From positions 1,402,412-1,466,411 of the forward strand of contig NZ_CP132335.1 in NCBI RefSeq assembly GCF_030758295.1: 64,000 nt of DNA, given 5' to 3'. Shown here in pieces: positions 8,727 through 16,096 of this stretch. The translations under genes and the position numbers were made by a program. Positions within the stretch are counted from its first letter, which is position 1. Each line of letters begins with the position of its first letter. This DNA is from Pararhizobium sp. IMCC21322. GTDB taxonomy: Bacteria; Pseudomonadota; Alphaproteobacteria; Rhizobiales; GCA-2746425. Below the pieces are notes generated by a model. That model was not told where the DNA came from. It worked only from the letters and a program-made list of their open reading frames with translations, and searched no databases.

Positions 8727-10279
8727 GCGATACGACCCTCAAAACTGTGTTTCATGCTGACAATATCACCAAGACCTTCCCCGGTGTCGTTGCGCTGGAC
8801 GAGGCGCGCATAACCCTGTCGGAAGGCTCAGTTCACGCCTTGCTGGGTGAAAACGGGGCCGGAAAGTCAACCCTGATCAAGGCGATCACCGGTGTTCATC
8901 GACCCGATTCCGGCTCAATGACGTTGAATGGCGAAGTCTTTGCGCCGCTCAGCACCAGAGATGCCATTGCCAAAGGCGTTGGCGTGGTGCACCAGGAGCG
9001 CAATCTGATCCCGCGCTTTTCTATTGCGGAAAATATATTTCTGGAAAAGCTTAGCGCCCACCCAATGCGGCCGATCAATTATCGGAAATTGTTTCGGGAC
9101 GCGCGCAAGTGGCTGGATCTGCTGGAGATCGATGCTGATCCTTCGCTTCCGGTCTCGCGTCTCAGTGTGGCAAAGACCCAATTGGTGGAAATCGCCAAAG
9201 CTCTGTCGCTGAATTCAAAAATTCTCCTGCTCGACGAGCCGACCGCCTCTCTGACCTCGCATGAGACCGACACCTTGTTCGACATTCTGCGCCGTTTGAA
9301 AGGCGATGGGGTGAGCCTGATGTTTGTCAGCCACAAACTTGAAGAAGTTCAGGAAATTTGTGATCAGGTGACTGTGTTGCGGGATGGCCGAAATGCCTGC
9401 GAAAGCAGGCCTCTGGCGGGTCTTGATCGTCAGGACATCGTACGCTTGATGATCGGTCGCAACGAACAGATTCCGGATTGGTCGGCGCGTGACCGGTCCG
9501 GCGAAGAGACGGTTCTTGAGTTGAAGAATGTGGCGTCCTCCCTTGGGCACAAAGGCATTAATCTCAGTCTTCACAAAGGTGAAATTGCCGGGCTTTACGG
9601 GCTGGTCGGAGCAGGGCGCAGTGAACTTGCAAAAGCGATCCTCGGCAAATTTGCAATCACTGAAGGGTCGGTTCTGCTGAACGGTGAAAAGGTCGAGATT
9701 AAAAGCGTGGCCGATGCCGTTGGCAAATACCGCATCGGCTATGTAAGTGAGGATCGCAAGAGTGAGGGCCTCATACTACTGCATTCGGTGCTGGAGAATG
9801 TCGGTGTCCCTGTCTGGCGGCGGCTTGCAAACCTGTTCGCACCGCTGACCAATCGCGCTATTCGCGAGCACACCGAGCCCTATATCCGCAAGCTTGAAGT
9901 GCGCACGCCGTCGCTCGACCAGAATATGGGCAATCTTTCCGGCGGCAACCAGCAGAAAGTCAGCGTTGCCAAATGGCTCGCGGCTCAGGTCCAGATCCTG
10001 ATTATTGACGAGCCTTCGGTTGGCATCGACATCAAGACAAAGGCCTATCTGCACGAACTCATCCGCGAACTCTCCGATCAGGGGACCGCAATTCTCCTGA
10101 TTACCAGCGATATGCCGGAGATGATCGCGCTGGCAGACCGGATCATCGTGCTGAACGATTATCAGGTGCGCGGAGAAATCAGCAATACCCGCGAATACGA
10201 CACTATGAGTGAGCGCATCATGAACCTGATTCAGGGTGAAGAAGCTTCAGTTGAGGTGATGGCTTCCGCAGGGTCATAA
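8723..10279 (+). CDS. Sugar ABC transporter ATP-binding protein, two ABC domains (RbsA/MglA type)
   Basis: A 518-residue cytoplasmic ATPase with two nucleotide-binding domains in tandem. Domain 1 has Walker A GENGAGKST, the signature-like stretch VSRLSVAKTQLVEIAKAL, Walker B LLLDEPTASLT and the H-loop MFVSHKLEE. Domain 2 (from about residue 255) has the degenerate Walker A GLVGAGRSELA usual for this family, signature NLSGGNQQKVSVAKWLA and Walker B ILIIDEPSVGID. The start overlaps the permease stop. It powers the importer encoded just upstream. No terminator was found after the stop. Confidence 0.92.
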   Translation: MSDTTLKTVFHADNITKTFPGVVALDEARITLSEGSVHALLGENGAGKSTLIKAITGVHRPDSGSMTLNGEVFAPLSTRDAIAKGVGVVHQERNLIPRFSIAENIFLEKLSAHPMRPINYRKLFRDARKWLDLLEIDADPSLPVSRLSVAKTQLVEIAKALSLNSKILLLDEPTASLTSHETDTLFDILRRLKGDGVSLMFVSHKLEEVQEICDQVTVLRDGRNACESRPLAGLDRQDIVRLMIGRNEQIPDWSARDRSGEETVLELKNVASSLGHKGINLSLHKGEIAGLYGLVGAGRSELAKAILGKFAITEGSVLLNGEKVEIKSVADAVGKYRIGYVSEDRKSEGLILLHSVLENVGVPVWRRLANLFAPLTNRAIREHTEPYIRKLEVRTPSLDQNMGNLSGGNQQKVSVAKWLAAQVQILIIDEPSVGIDIKTKAYLHELIRELSDQGTAILLITSDMPEMIALADRIIVLNDYQVRGEISNTREYDTMSERIMNLIQGEEASVEVMASAGS

Positions 10280-10313
10280 CGATTAGGGTAACCTGATTTG
10301 GGGCGATTTGGAG

Positions 10314-10490
10314 CTAGATCACAGAATGGAATTTGTCACATGTGCCGCCCATGATGGCGACCTGTTCTGCCTCACTTAATTGGTTAGCCGAAGAGATGAC
10401 GATGTCCAGCGCCATCAGAAAATCTGCTGCCAAAGTGCAGACCCGCCCGCCGGATTCACTCATCAACCGGTTTGGTCTTGGTGTCGGATG
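10314..10490 (-). pseudogene. Possible C-terminal remnant of an amidohydrolase (sugar lactonase type)
   Basis: On the minus strand an open stretch ending at a TAG (10314-10316) encodes about 58 residues, including ALDIVISSANQLSEAEQ and AIMGGTCDKFHSV. These resemble the very C-terminus of amidohydrolase-2 enzymes such as L-fuconolactonase (helix, S-x-x-E, then a GGTA-x-x-F/Y-like end). A TAA closes the frame at 10491-10493. In a neighbouring frame further upstream RIMIAQSVDFPGK faintly recalls the family's RxMxxSDFP motif, so a frameshifted relic is plausible. A lactonase is the step expected between the aldo-keto reductase and the dehydratase here. The match is short and uncertain. The rest of 10280-10628 holds only this stub and the operator. 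Confidence 0.35.
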
Positions 10491-10558
10491 TTATCGTAAG
10501 TTTGCCAGGGAAATCGACAGATTGCGCAATCATGATGCGGGTTTACCCGCGAGAGAGT

Positions 10559-10580
10559 ACCTACTACCATGGTAGTAGGT
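10559..10580. promoter_or_regulatory. Perfect 22-bp palindromic operator upstream of the GntR gene
   Basis: The 22 bases are a perfect palindrome with core CTACTACCATGGTAGTAG. It ends 48 bases before the GntR start codon. Its central ACTACCATGGTA recurs in the promoter spacer of the transporter operon (5489-5500), and ACTACCATGG recurs at the dehydratase start (13737-13746, minus strand). This is the expected pattern of an autoregulating GntR/FCD repressor. Confidence 0.65.
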
Positions 10581-10628
10581 TAATCTGAACTGTGAGAAGT
10601 GGCCGGGTCGGGGAAGGAGGGCTTCCAG

Positions 10629-11321
10629 ATGAATTCTGACGCAGCAATCATTACCTTTGACCGGAGCGGCCCTGTCACGGTCCAGGTCCATGCTTTTTTG
10701 CGACAACGCATATTGCGTGTGCAGTTGAAACCCGGAGAAGCGCTGAGCGAAAAGGAACTTTCCCTGCAGTTGGGCGTCAGTCGAACACCGGTGCGAGAGG
10801 CGTTTATACGGCTTTCCGAAGAAGGGCTTGTCGATATTTTCCCACAACGCGGAACTCTGGTTTCCCCCATCAGAATGGACGAAATCAAGGAGGCCCAGTT
10901 TCTGCGGGATATTCTGGAAACCGCCATAGTTCGCCGTGCGGCACGGGATATCGATGAGGCCAGCCTGTCACAGATGCAAGCCAACCTTCAGCGCCAGGAA
11001 GTCTCTCTGCAGAAGAAGGACTATTTTCAATTTATGGAACTGGACGAAGAGTTTCACCGGCTATTGTGCCAGAGCATCTCCCTGCCGCGAGCCTGGCGGG
11101 TGATTCAAGCCATTAAGGGACAATTGGATAGAGTGCGGTTTATGGGGCTGCCCCAGCCAGGTCATGCAGATCTCATGGTGCGGCAGCATGGAGCTATTTT
11201 CAATGCGATAAGGACGGGCGATGCGGATCTGGCTGAAACCGAAATGCGGATCCATTTGCAGGCGATCTGGGGCTCCATAGAATTGATGACCAACGAAAAC
11301 GGCGCGTTTTTCGAAACTTGA
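10629..11321 (+). CDS. GntR-family transcriptional regulator (FCD subfamily)
   Basis: A 230-residue regulator. The winged helix is near the N-terminus: VHAFLRQRILRVQLKPGEALSEKELSLQLGVSRTPVREAFIRLSEEGLVDIFPQRGTLVSPI. A C-terminal FCD effector domain follows, with the pattern ELDEEFHRLLCQSISLPRAWRVI. The ATG at 10629 was chosen because AGGAGGG lies seven bases upstream; a frame starting 30 bases earlier lacks this. It sits between the importer and the aldo-keto reductase and is preceded by a 22-bp palindrome. It probably represses the whole sugar-acid island until a sugar or sugar-acid inducer binds. Confidence 0.88.
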   Translation: MNSDAAIITFDRSGPVTVQVHAFLRQRILRVQLKPGEALSEKELSLQLGVSRTPVREAFIRLSEEGLVDIFPQRGTLVSPIRMDEIKEAQFLRDILETAIVRRAARDIDEASLSQMQANLQRQEVSLQKKDYFQFMELDEEFHRLLCQSISLPRAWRVIQAIKGQLDRVRFMGLPQPGHADLMVRQHGAIFNAIRTGDADLAETEMRIHLQAIWGSIELMTNENGAFFET

Positions 11322-11340
11322 CTTAGAAGAGAAGACTTTC

Positions 11341-12315
11341 ATGGCAATTGACCTCCCACAATTGGGTTTTGGTGGCGCGCCGATCGGTGGGTTGCTTGAC
11401 CCAGTTGACGATGCCGCCGCTCTGGACGCTGTTTCAGCAGCGCTTGAATGCGGAATTCGGTATTTTGATACCGCGCCGTTTTACGGGTTTGGCCTGTCGG
11501 AGCGGCGGCTGGGCGATGTGGTACGCGGCGCAGATGACATCATCATCTCCACCAAGGTCGGACGGCTGTTGAAGCCGGGTCTGCCGGGCGATCCTGCAGC
11601 CTTCGGCTGGCCCAATCCATTGCCATTTCATCCGCAATTCGATTATGGCTATGCTGCTGTTATGCGCTCTTTTGAAGACAGTCTGCAACGGCTCGGGCGC
11701 GATCATGTTGATATCCTGTTTCTGCATGACATTGGCCCGTTCACGCATACTGACCCGGATGAAGAGACGCGCCATTTCAAGGATGCGATGAGCGGTGGTT
11801 ACAAGGCGCTGGATGAGCTGCGCCGGGCAGGAAACATCAAGGCGATTGGAATCGGCGTCAACGAGATTGATGTTTCGATGCGCGCACTCGATCATGGAGA
11901 CTGGGATGTCTTTCTCCTGGCGGGGCGCTACACCTTGCTGGAGCAGCATGCGCTTGGAGAATTTCTACCGAAATGTGCTGCAAAGTCGGTGCGCATTATA
12001 ATCGGTGGTCCGTTCAATTCGGGTATTCTCGTTGGAGGCACGACTTGGAATTATGAAACCGCTCCGGCTGAAATCGTCAACCGGGTAAAGGGTTTGACAG
12101 AAGTCTGTACAGCTCACAATGTGCCGCTTCCCGCAGCCGCACTGAAATTTCCGCTTGCGCATTCGTCTGTTTCCAGCGTCATTCCTGGTGTGCGCACACC
12201 GGAGGAATTCTCGCAGCTTATGGACTGGTGGAAAACAGACATCCCCGCCGCCCTCTGGACAGATATGAAAAGCGCAGGTCTTATTCGCGAAGATGCACCG
12301 CTGCCAGTGTCGTGA
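11341..12315 (+). CDS. Aldo-keto reductase, D-threo-aldose/L-fucose dehydrogenase type
   Basis: A 324-residue NAD(P)-dependent oxidoreductase with the aldo-keto reductase barrel. The start LPQLGFGGAPIGGL and the segment CGIRYFDTAPFYGFGLSERRLG match the D-threo-aldose 1-dehydrogenase/pyridoxal 4-dehydrogenase group. The catalytic tetrad is visible as Asp and Tyr in YFDTAPFYG, Lys in ISTKVGR, and His in ILFLHDIG. In that group the enzyme oxidises an aldose at C1 to the lactone. It follows the GntR gene by 20 bases and is probably co-transcribed. With the linked dehydratase it would start an oxidative, non-phosphorylating sugar pathway. The exact sugar is unknown. Confidence 0.82.
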   Translation: MAIDLPQLGFGGAPIGGLLDPVDDAAALDAVSAALECGIRYFDTAPFYGFGLSERRLGDVVRGADDIIISTKVGRLLKPGLPGDPAAFGWPNPLPFHPQFDYGYAAVMRSFEDSLQRLGRDHVDILFLHDIGPFTHTDPDEETRHFKDAMSGGYKALDELRRAGNIKAIGIGVNEIDVSMRALDHGDWDVFLLAGRYTLLEQHALGEFLPKCAAKSVRIIIGGPFNSGILVGGTTWNYETAPAEIVNRVKGLTEVCTAHNVPLPAAALKFPLAHSSVSSVIPGVRTPEEFSQLMDWWKTDIPAALWTDMKSAGLIREDAPLPVS

Positions 12316-12349
12316 TCTGGCTTATGTTGGTACCAGATTTGTGTTCGTG

Positions 12350-12616
12350 TCAGGCAAGATGAAATACGTCGTACATCATCGCCCGGAACTCACCGTCCTT
12401 GCGCGTTGACAGCGGCACCAGGCAGGGGTCGGTAATGGTCAACCAGCGCAGGTTTTCCGGCTTCCTCAGAAAGATCGAATAATTGCGGATATGGCTCGTC
12501 GCCAGACAATCCAGAACTGACGGCCAAACGTTAGCATGCAGCCGTTTATAGTCAGCCACTTTCTCTGACTTCGAGCCTGTCACCATGCCCATTCGCTGCA
12601 GTGCACTGCCCCTCAT
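12350..12616 (-). pseudogene. L-rhamnose mutarotase-like (RhaM) gene with internal in-frame deletion
   Basis: The product is 88 residues. The first part (QRMGMVTGSKSEKV, YKRLHANVWPSVLD, IRNYSIFLRKPENL) matches RhaM-type mutarotases, including the catalytic histidine region. The last part (RWLTITDPCLVPLSTRKDGEF, MMYDVFHLA) matches their C-terminus. The 20-25 residues that normally join these halves, a core beta strand and helix, are missing at the PENL/RWLT junction. The frame is kept, so the gene is open but probably inactive. It lies 14 bases after the dehydratase stop in the same direction. An intact family member would interconvert anomers of a 6-deoxy or related aldose. Confidence 0.65.
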
Positions 12617-12630
12617 TTATGCCGTTGATG

Positions 12631-13740
12631 TCAGTTCGATGACCATGAGAGGCCGTCAATCCGAGACCGGTCAATTGCGTCCCAGTCCCACTCGATGCCC
12701 AGTCCGGGCACTTCGCTCGGCCAGGCACGCCCGTTTTCAATACGCAGGCCCGATTTTGTAATCGTTTCGAGCTGCGGAATATATTCCAGCCACGGCGCAT
12801 TGGGAATGGCGCAGACCAGGCTTGCATGCAGCTCCATCAGAAAATGCGGACAGACCGGCACGCTGAAAGCTTCAGCCAAATGCGCGACTTTCATCCAGGG
12901 CGTAATGCCCCCGATACGCGCGACATCAACCTGAACAATCGAGGCGCCGCCGCAGACAAGGTAATCCTTGAACTGGCTGACAGAATACATGCTTTCACCC
13001 ACGGCAATCGGAACAGAGGTAGAGGCAGCAAGTCTGGCATGCTCAAGAACATTGTCCGCAGGCATAGGTTCTTCAAACCAGCCGATGTCGAACTCCTCCA
13101 GCATCCGTGCCCGTCGGGTTGCTTCCGCCCGGCTGAACGACTGATTGGCATCTACCATGATTTCGTAGGCCGGTCCGACCGCCTCGCGAACAGCGGATAG
13201 CCGTGCCCGGTCCTCTGAAATATGCGGTCTGCCGATCTTGATTTTCGACCCGGCAAATCCCTTCGCTTTCGCGTCCAGAGCATCCTTGACCAAATCTTCG
13301 GTATCAATGTGCAGCCAGCCACCCTCGGTGGTGTAGCAGGGCACATTGTTCTTGGCGCCACCCAGAAGCTGGAACAGCGGTAGGCCAGCTTTCTGACATC
13401 TCAAATCCCACAGCGCCGTGTCGATCGCTGCCTGCGCAAGCGAGGTAATCGCACCAACGGCCGTCGCATGAGTGGAGAACAGCAAATCCTGCCAGATTGC
13501 TTCAATAGTTTCGGCTTCTTTGCCGATCAGTCTGGGGACGAGAGTATCGCGCAGCAGAGACATGATCGCCGGCCCACCCTGACCAATTGTATAACAATAT
13601 CCAGTGCCCGTGACGCCGTCCTTGTCGGTAATGCGCACGATTGGCGTTTCCTGGCTGTCAAAGGATTGGATCGCATCCGTCCGGCGCACCTTGGGCACCA
13701 GATCAACCATCAAAATCTCACACCGATCAATTATAGCCAT
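12631..13740 (-). CDS. Enolase-superfamily (mandelate racemase-type) sugar-acid dehydratase
   Basis: A 369-residue enzyme with an N-terminal capping domain and a C-terminal barrel. Visible active-site elements are the K-x-K pair in GSKIKIGRP, three metal ligands in VDANQSF, WFEEPMP and AVGESM, and the Asp and His bases in QVDVARIGG and CPHFLMELHAS. Family members dehydrate sugar acids or racemise hydroxy acids. The ATG at 13740 is chosen because AGGGAAGG lies about nine bases upstream. A half-matching copy of the GntR palindrome overlaps this start. It shares a strand with the broken mutarotase and faces the aldo-keto reductase, which could supply the acid after lactone opening. Confidence 0.85.
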   Translation of the reverse strand: MAIIDRCEILMVDLVPKVRRTDAIQSFDSQETPIVRITDKDGVTGTGYCYTIGQGGPAIMSLLRDTLVPRLIGKEAETIEAIWQDLLFSTHATAVGAITSLAQAAIDTALWDLRCQKAGLPLFQLLGGAKNNVPCYTTEGGWLHIDTEDLVKDALDAKAKGFAGSKIKIGRPHISEDRARLSAVREAVGPAYEIMVDANQSFSRAEATRRARMLEEFDIGWFEEPMPADNVLEHARLAASTSVPIAVGESMYSVSQFKDYLVCGGASIVQVDVARIGGITPWMKVAHLAEAFSVPVCPHFLMELHASLVCAIPNAPWLEYIPQLETITKSGLRIENGRAWPSEVPGLGIEWDWDAIDRSRIDGLSWSSN

Positions 13741-13746
13741 GGTAGT
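13735..13746 (-). promoter_or_regulatory. Operator-like sequence overlapping the dehydratase start codon
   Basis: On the minus strand ACTACCATGGCT covers the ATG of the dehydratase gene. Ten bases (ACTACCATGG) are identical to half of the palindrome at 10559-10580. If real it would work as a roadblock or start-site operator. The match includes the start codon, so chance resemblance is possible. Confidence 0.35.
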
Positions 13747-13812
13747 CAGCCTTCCCTGCCTCAATTCGTCAACATCTTCCCGACTCAGCTTTCACCGACA
13801 GGAAATCAGACT

Positions 13813-13926
13813 TTAATCAGCCCCGTTTGACTGGTCCAGTTCGATTGTTCTTGCAGCCATGAACATGTCTGCGCATCTTCCATAACGAGTTGCAATGCGC
13901 TGCCAGTCTGTGAGCCTGCCGATCAT
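13813..13926 (-). pseudogene. IS5-like transposase C-terminal remnant
   Basis: The minus strand encodes a 37-residue stub, MIGRLTDWQRIATRYGRCAD followed by MFMAARTIEL. It resembles the C-terminal end of IS5-family transposases, where the pattern is M-F-G-R-L-K-D-W-R-R-I-A-T-R-Y-D-R-C with a following hydrophobic helix. No N-terminal or catalytic part is present. It lies directly upstream of the dehydratase gene, so the insertion may mark the edge of the sugar-acid island. Confidence 0.55.
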
Positions 13927-14091
13927 CCACAAGGGTACTTCGTGAACCAACGGGGAGGTGTCCCTAGCGCTTGGTGCCGGGCGAATATCTCACATCAAAT
14001 AACAAGATGCCGCACAGGACCTTGAAAGCGCATCGTCTAAATCTGTGTATCTGTCTGCATACATTGAAAGAAGATCAATGTATCAACCGTC

Positions 14092-14244
14092 ATGGCCAAT
14101 CAGAGGCTGGGCATCAAGGAGGTGGACGATGGAATCTGGCTCATCAACTTCATGAAATATGATCTGGGTTACATCGACCCGAAACAAAAAACACAGCAAA
14201 CTATCGACAACCCGTTCGGCGCAAGGGTGTCACCTATGTCTTAG
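14092..14244 (+). pseudogene. IS481-like (DDE) transposase C-terminal remnant
   Basis: Fifty codons encode a stub with LGIKEVDDGIWLINFMKYDL and IDNPFGARVSPMS, the standard C-terminal end of integrase-core transposases of the IS481-like group. The repeated phrases GTTACCTATGTCTCCGGGTC and TATGTCTCTGGGTCGGAC follow downstream and look like an IS end. The catalytic core is absent. The stub ends about 65 bases from the tRNA-Met gene. No intact IS was found in the window. Confidence 0.6.
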
Positions 14245-14307
14245 GTACAACCTGTTACCTATGTCTCCGGGTCGGACACTATGTCTCTGGGTCGGACAAG
14301 TGAAAAA

Positions 14308-14384
14308 TGGTAGCGGAAGAGGGACTCGAACCCCCGACACGCGGATTATGATTCCGCTGCTCTAACCAGCTGAGCTACTCCGCC
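14308..14384 (-). tRNA. tRNA-Met (anticodon CAT)
   Basis: A 77-base cloverleaf can be drawn on the minus strand. The acceptor GGCGGAG pairs with TTCCGCT (two wobble pairs). The D arm starts GCTCAGCTGGTTAGAGC. The anticodon stem GCGGA/TCCGC holds loop ATCATAA with anticodon CAT. The T arm GGGGG-TTCGAGT-CCCTC is intact and CCA is encoded. It looks like an elongator tRNA-Met; an Ile2 (lysidine) reading of CAT is less likely. Confidence 0.92.
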
Positions 14385-14548
14385 CCGTAAGGGACATCCA
14401 CATTGAACGAAGTCATGGGATGTCTGGAAATCGTTATTTATCTAACGAATGACGCGCATATAAAGGGCGCAGCGCAGTCGTGTCAAGCGCTGTCACGGTG
14501 CCACTTTCAGATGAATGACGCCTGTGCGGTCTGACCGCCGGAAACGGG

Positions 14549-15754
14549 TCAGGCAATCAGGAAGTCTGAGACGGTTTTTGGCGCCGATGCCGGGTCTGTT
14601 GAAGCGGCAGAACTGATCTGCGGACGCTCGGTCGAGCCTATCCAGCCGCCGCCCAGAACAAGGGTGCTTGCAGTGTCATCTTCATAGATTACACAGGCCT
14701 GCCCTGGCGAAATACCGTCTTCCGGATTTGCCAATTCGCACCACACATCATCTCCTGATGCAAAGAGAGTTGCGGGCATTGGTGGGCGTGTGCTTCGCAA
14801 GCGCGCAAAGATCGGCAGACCCTCTTCAGGCAATTCCGTTAGTGCTGGTGTACCAAGCCAATTGACGTCACGCAGATGCACAATGGCCGTTGCCAGCGCT
14901 TCGCGCGGACCGACAATAACCTGCTGGGTTTTGGCATCCAGATCCACCACATAAAGCGGGTCGGCAGCTGAAATGCCAAGGCCACGGCGCTGGCCAACAG
15001 TGTAGTGAATAATGCCCTTATGGATGCCAAGCACTGTGCCATCCACATGCACGATGTCACCGCCGGTTGCCGCGTCCGGCTTCAGTCGTGAGATCACATC
15101 GGCATAGCGGCCGGATGGCACGAAACAGATGTCCTGGCTGTCCGGCTTTTGTGCAACATGCAGGTTCAGATCTTCTGCAATCTGGCGGGTTTCCGCCTTG
15201 CTGAGACCGCCAAGCGGAAAGCGGATAAAGTCGAGCTGTTCCTGCGTGGTGGCAAACAGGAAATAGCTTTGGTCCCGGTCATGATCGACCGGGCGATAAA
15301 GCTCGCGGTGCCCATCTTCGCGCATACGGCTGCCAATGTAATGGCCGGTCGCAAGCGCCGCCACACCCAGGCTTTTGGCGGTTTCCAGGAGATCGGAAAA
15401 TTTGACGGTCTGGTTGCAGGCCACACACGGAATCGGTGTTTCGCCAGCCACGTAGCTTTCCATGAACGGGTTGATCACCTGCTCGCGGAATTTCTGCTCA
15501 TAATCCAGTACGTAATGCGGCATATCCAGCATGTCGGCCACACGGCGGGCATCATGAATGTCCTGCCCGGCACAACAGGCACCCTTTTTGTGGGTCGCTT
15601 CGCCGTGATCATAAAGTTGCAGGGTCATGCCAATGACCTGATAGCCCTCGCGCTTCAAAATCGCGGCGGTCACAGAGGAATCGACGCCGCCAGACATCGC
15701 AACAACAATGCGCGTGTCTTCCGGCTTTCCCGGTAAATCAAGACTGTTCAGCAT
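14549..15754 (-). CDS. mnmA: tRNA-specific 2-thiouridylase MnmA
   Basis: A 401-residue ATP-dependent enzyme that thiolates U34 at the wobble position of Lys, Glu and Gln tRNAs, using sulfur relayed from cysteine desulfurase. The PP-loop [27 protein letters not shown] is at the N-terminus. The catalytic cysteines are in [13 protein letters not shown] and [19 protein letters not shown] and [11 protein letters not shown] are further conserved blocks. The C-terminal 25 residues are a loosely conserved tail. It is a single gene about 160 bases from the tRNA-Met gene and is read in the same direction. Confidence 0.95.
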   Translation of the reverse strand: MLNSLDLPGKPEDTRIVVAMSGGVDSSVTAAILKREGYQVIGMTLQLYDHGEATHKKGACCAGQDIHDARRVADMLDMPHYVLDYEQKFREQVINPFMESYVAGETPIPCVACNQTVKFSDLLETAKSLGVAALATGHYIGSRMREDGHRELYRPVDHDRDQSYFLFATTQEQLDFIRFPLGGLSKAETRQIAEDLNLHVAQKPDSQDICFVPSGRYADVISRLKPDAATGGDIVHVDGTVLGIHKGIIHYTVGQRRGLGISAADPLYVVDLDAKTQQVIVGPREALATAIVHLRDVNWLGTPALTELPEEGLPIFARLRSTRPPMPATLFASGDDVWCELANPEDGISPGQACVIYEDDTASTLVLGGGWIGSTERPQISSAASTDPASAPKTVSDFLIA

Positions 15755-15939
15755 GGCAATGGTCCAGATAGTTCATCAGATGGTTTGCAGTGAATGCAAT
15801 CACAAGGTTTGCATATAGTCCGACAATAACAAAACCCAAGCGGTTCCAATCATTTCGCGGCGTTTTAGGCCGAACACGCCGCCCATGCAAGGTTTCGCGT
15901 CCTACCGACACCGCCAATATGGCGAAGATGCGGTCGCAT

Positions 15940-15968
15940 TTGCCGCTTTGGGCGGAAAAAATTGCCGC
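15940..15968. promoter_or_regulatory. Paired TTGCCGC motifs upstream of the sigma-54 promoter, candidate activator sites
   Basis: TTGCCGC occurs at 15940-15946 and again at 15962-15968. The 22-base offset is two helical turns, so both copies face the same side of the DNA. They lie 70-100 bases upstream of the -24/-12 promoter before fliK, the usual place for an enhancer-type activator such as FlbD. The reverse complement GCGGCAA recalls the CGGCAA core reported for Caulobacter ftr sites, from memory. The rest of 15755-16096 holds no convincing gene. Confidence 0.4.
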
Positions 15969-16039
15969 CTCTCAAGAGATGAAAACACGCGGATTATATC
16001 AAGTGTCTGATAAGTATGGATAAAATAGAGGAAAAAAAC

Positions 16040-16055
16040 TGGCCTCTTGCTTGCA
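16040..16055 (+). promoter_or_regulatory. Sigma-54 (-24/-12) promoter of fliK-flgD
   Basis: TGGCCTCTTGCTTGCA matches the sigma-54 consensus TGGCAC-N5-TTGCA with exact GG-N10-GC spacing (GG at 16041-16042, GC at 16053-16054). The fliK start codon lies 42 bases downstream, leaving room for a short leader. The FlbD-type sigma-54 activator encoded at 22732 is the natural candidate to drive it. Confidence 0.8.
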
Positions 16056-16096
16056 TAGAGTGAGTGTCGGCGTGCGTCGACGCTTTGGAGTAAGCC

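Noticed and set aside
10333-10575. 80-codon plus-strand frame between the ATPase and GntR genes
   Set aside because: It runs into the 22-bp palindrome and shows no family. The minus strand has the better, lactonase-like reading.
13971-14365. Two plus-strand frames (13971-14162 and 14159-14365) near tRNA-Met
   Set aside because: They overlap the IS481-like stub in other frames, and one runs antisense through the tRNA. No family was seen.
15790-16023. 77-codon plus-strand frame upstream of fliK
   Set aside because: No family resemblance and it covers the candidate enhancer motifs before the sigma-54 promoter.
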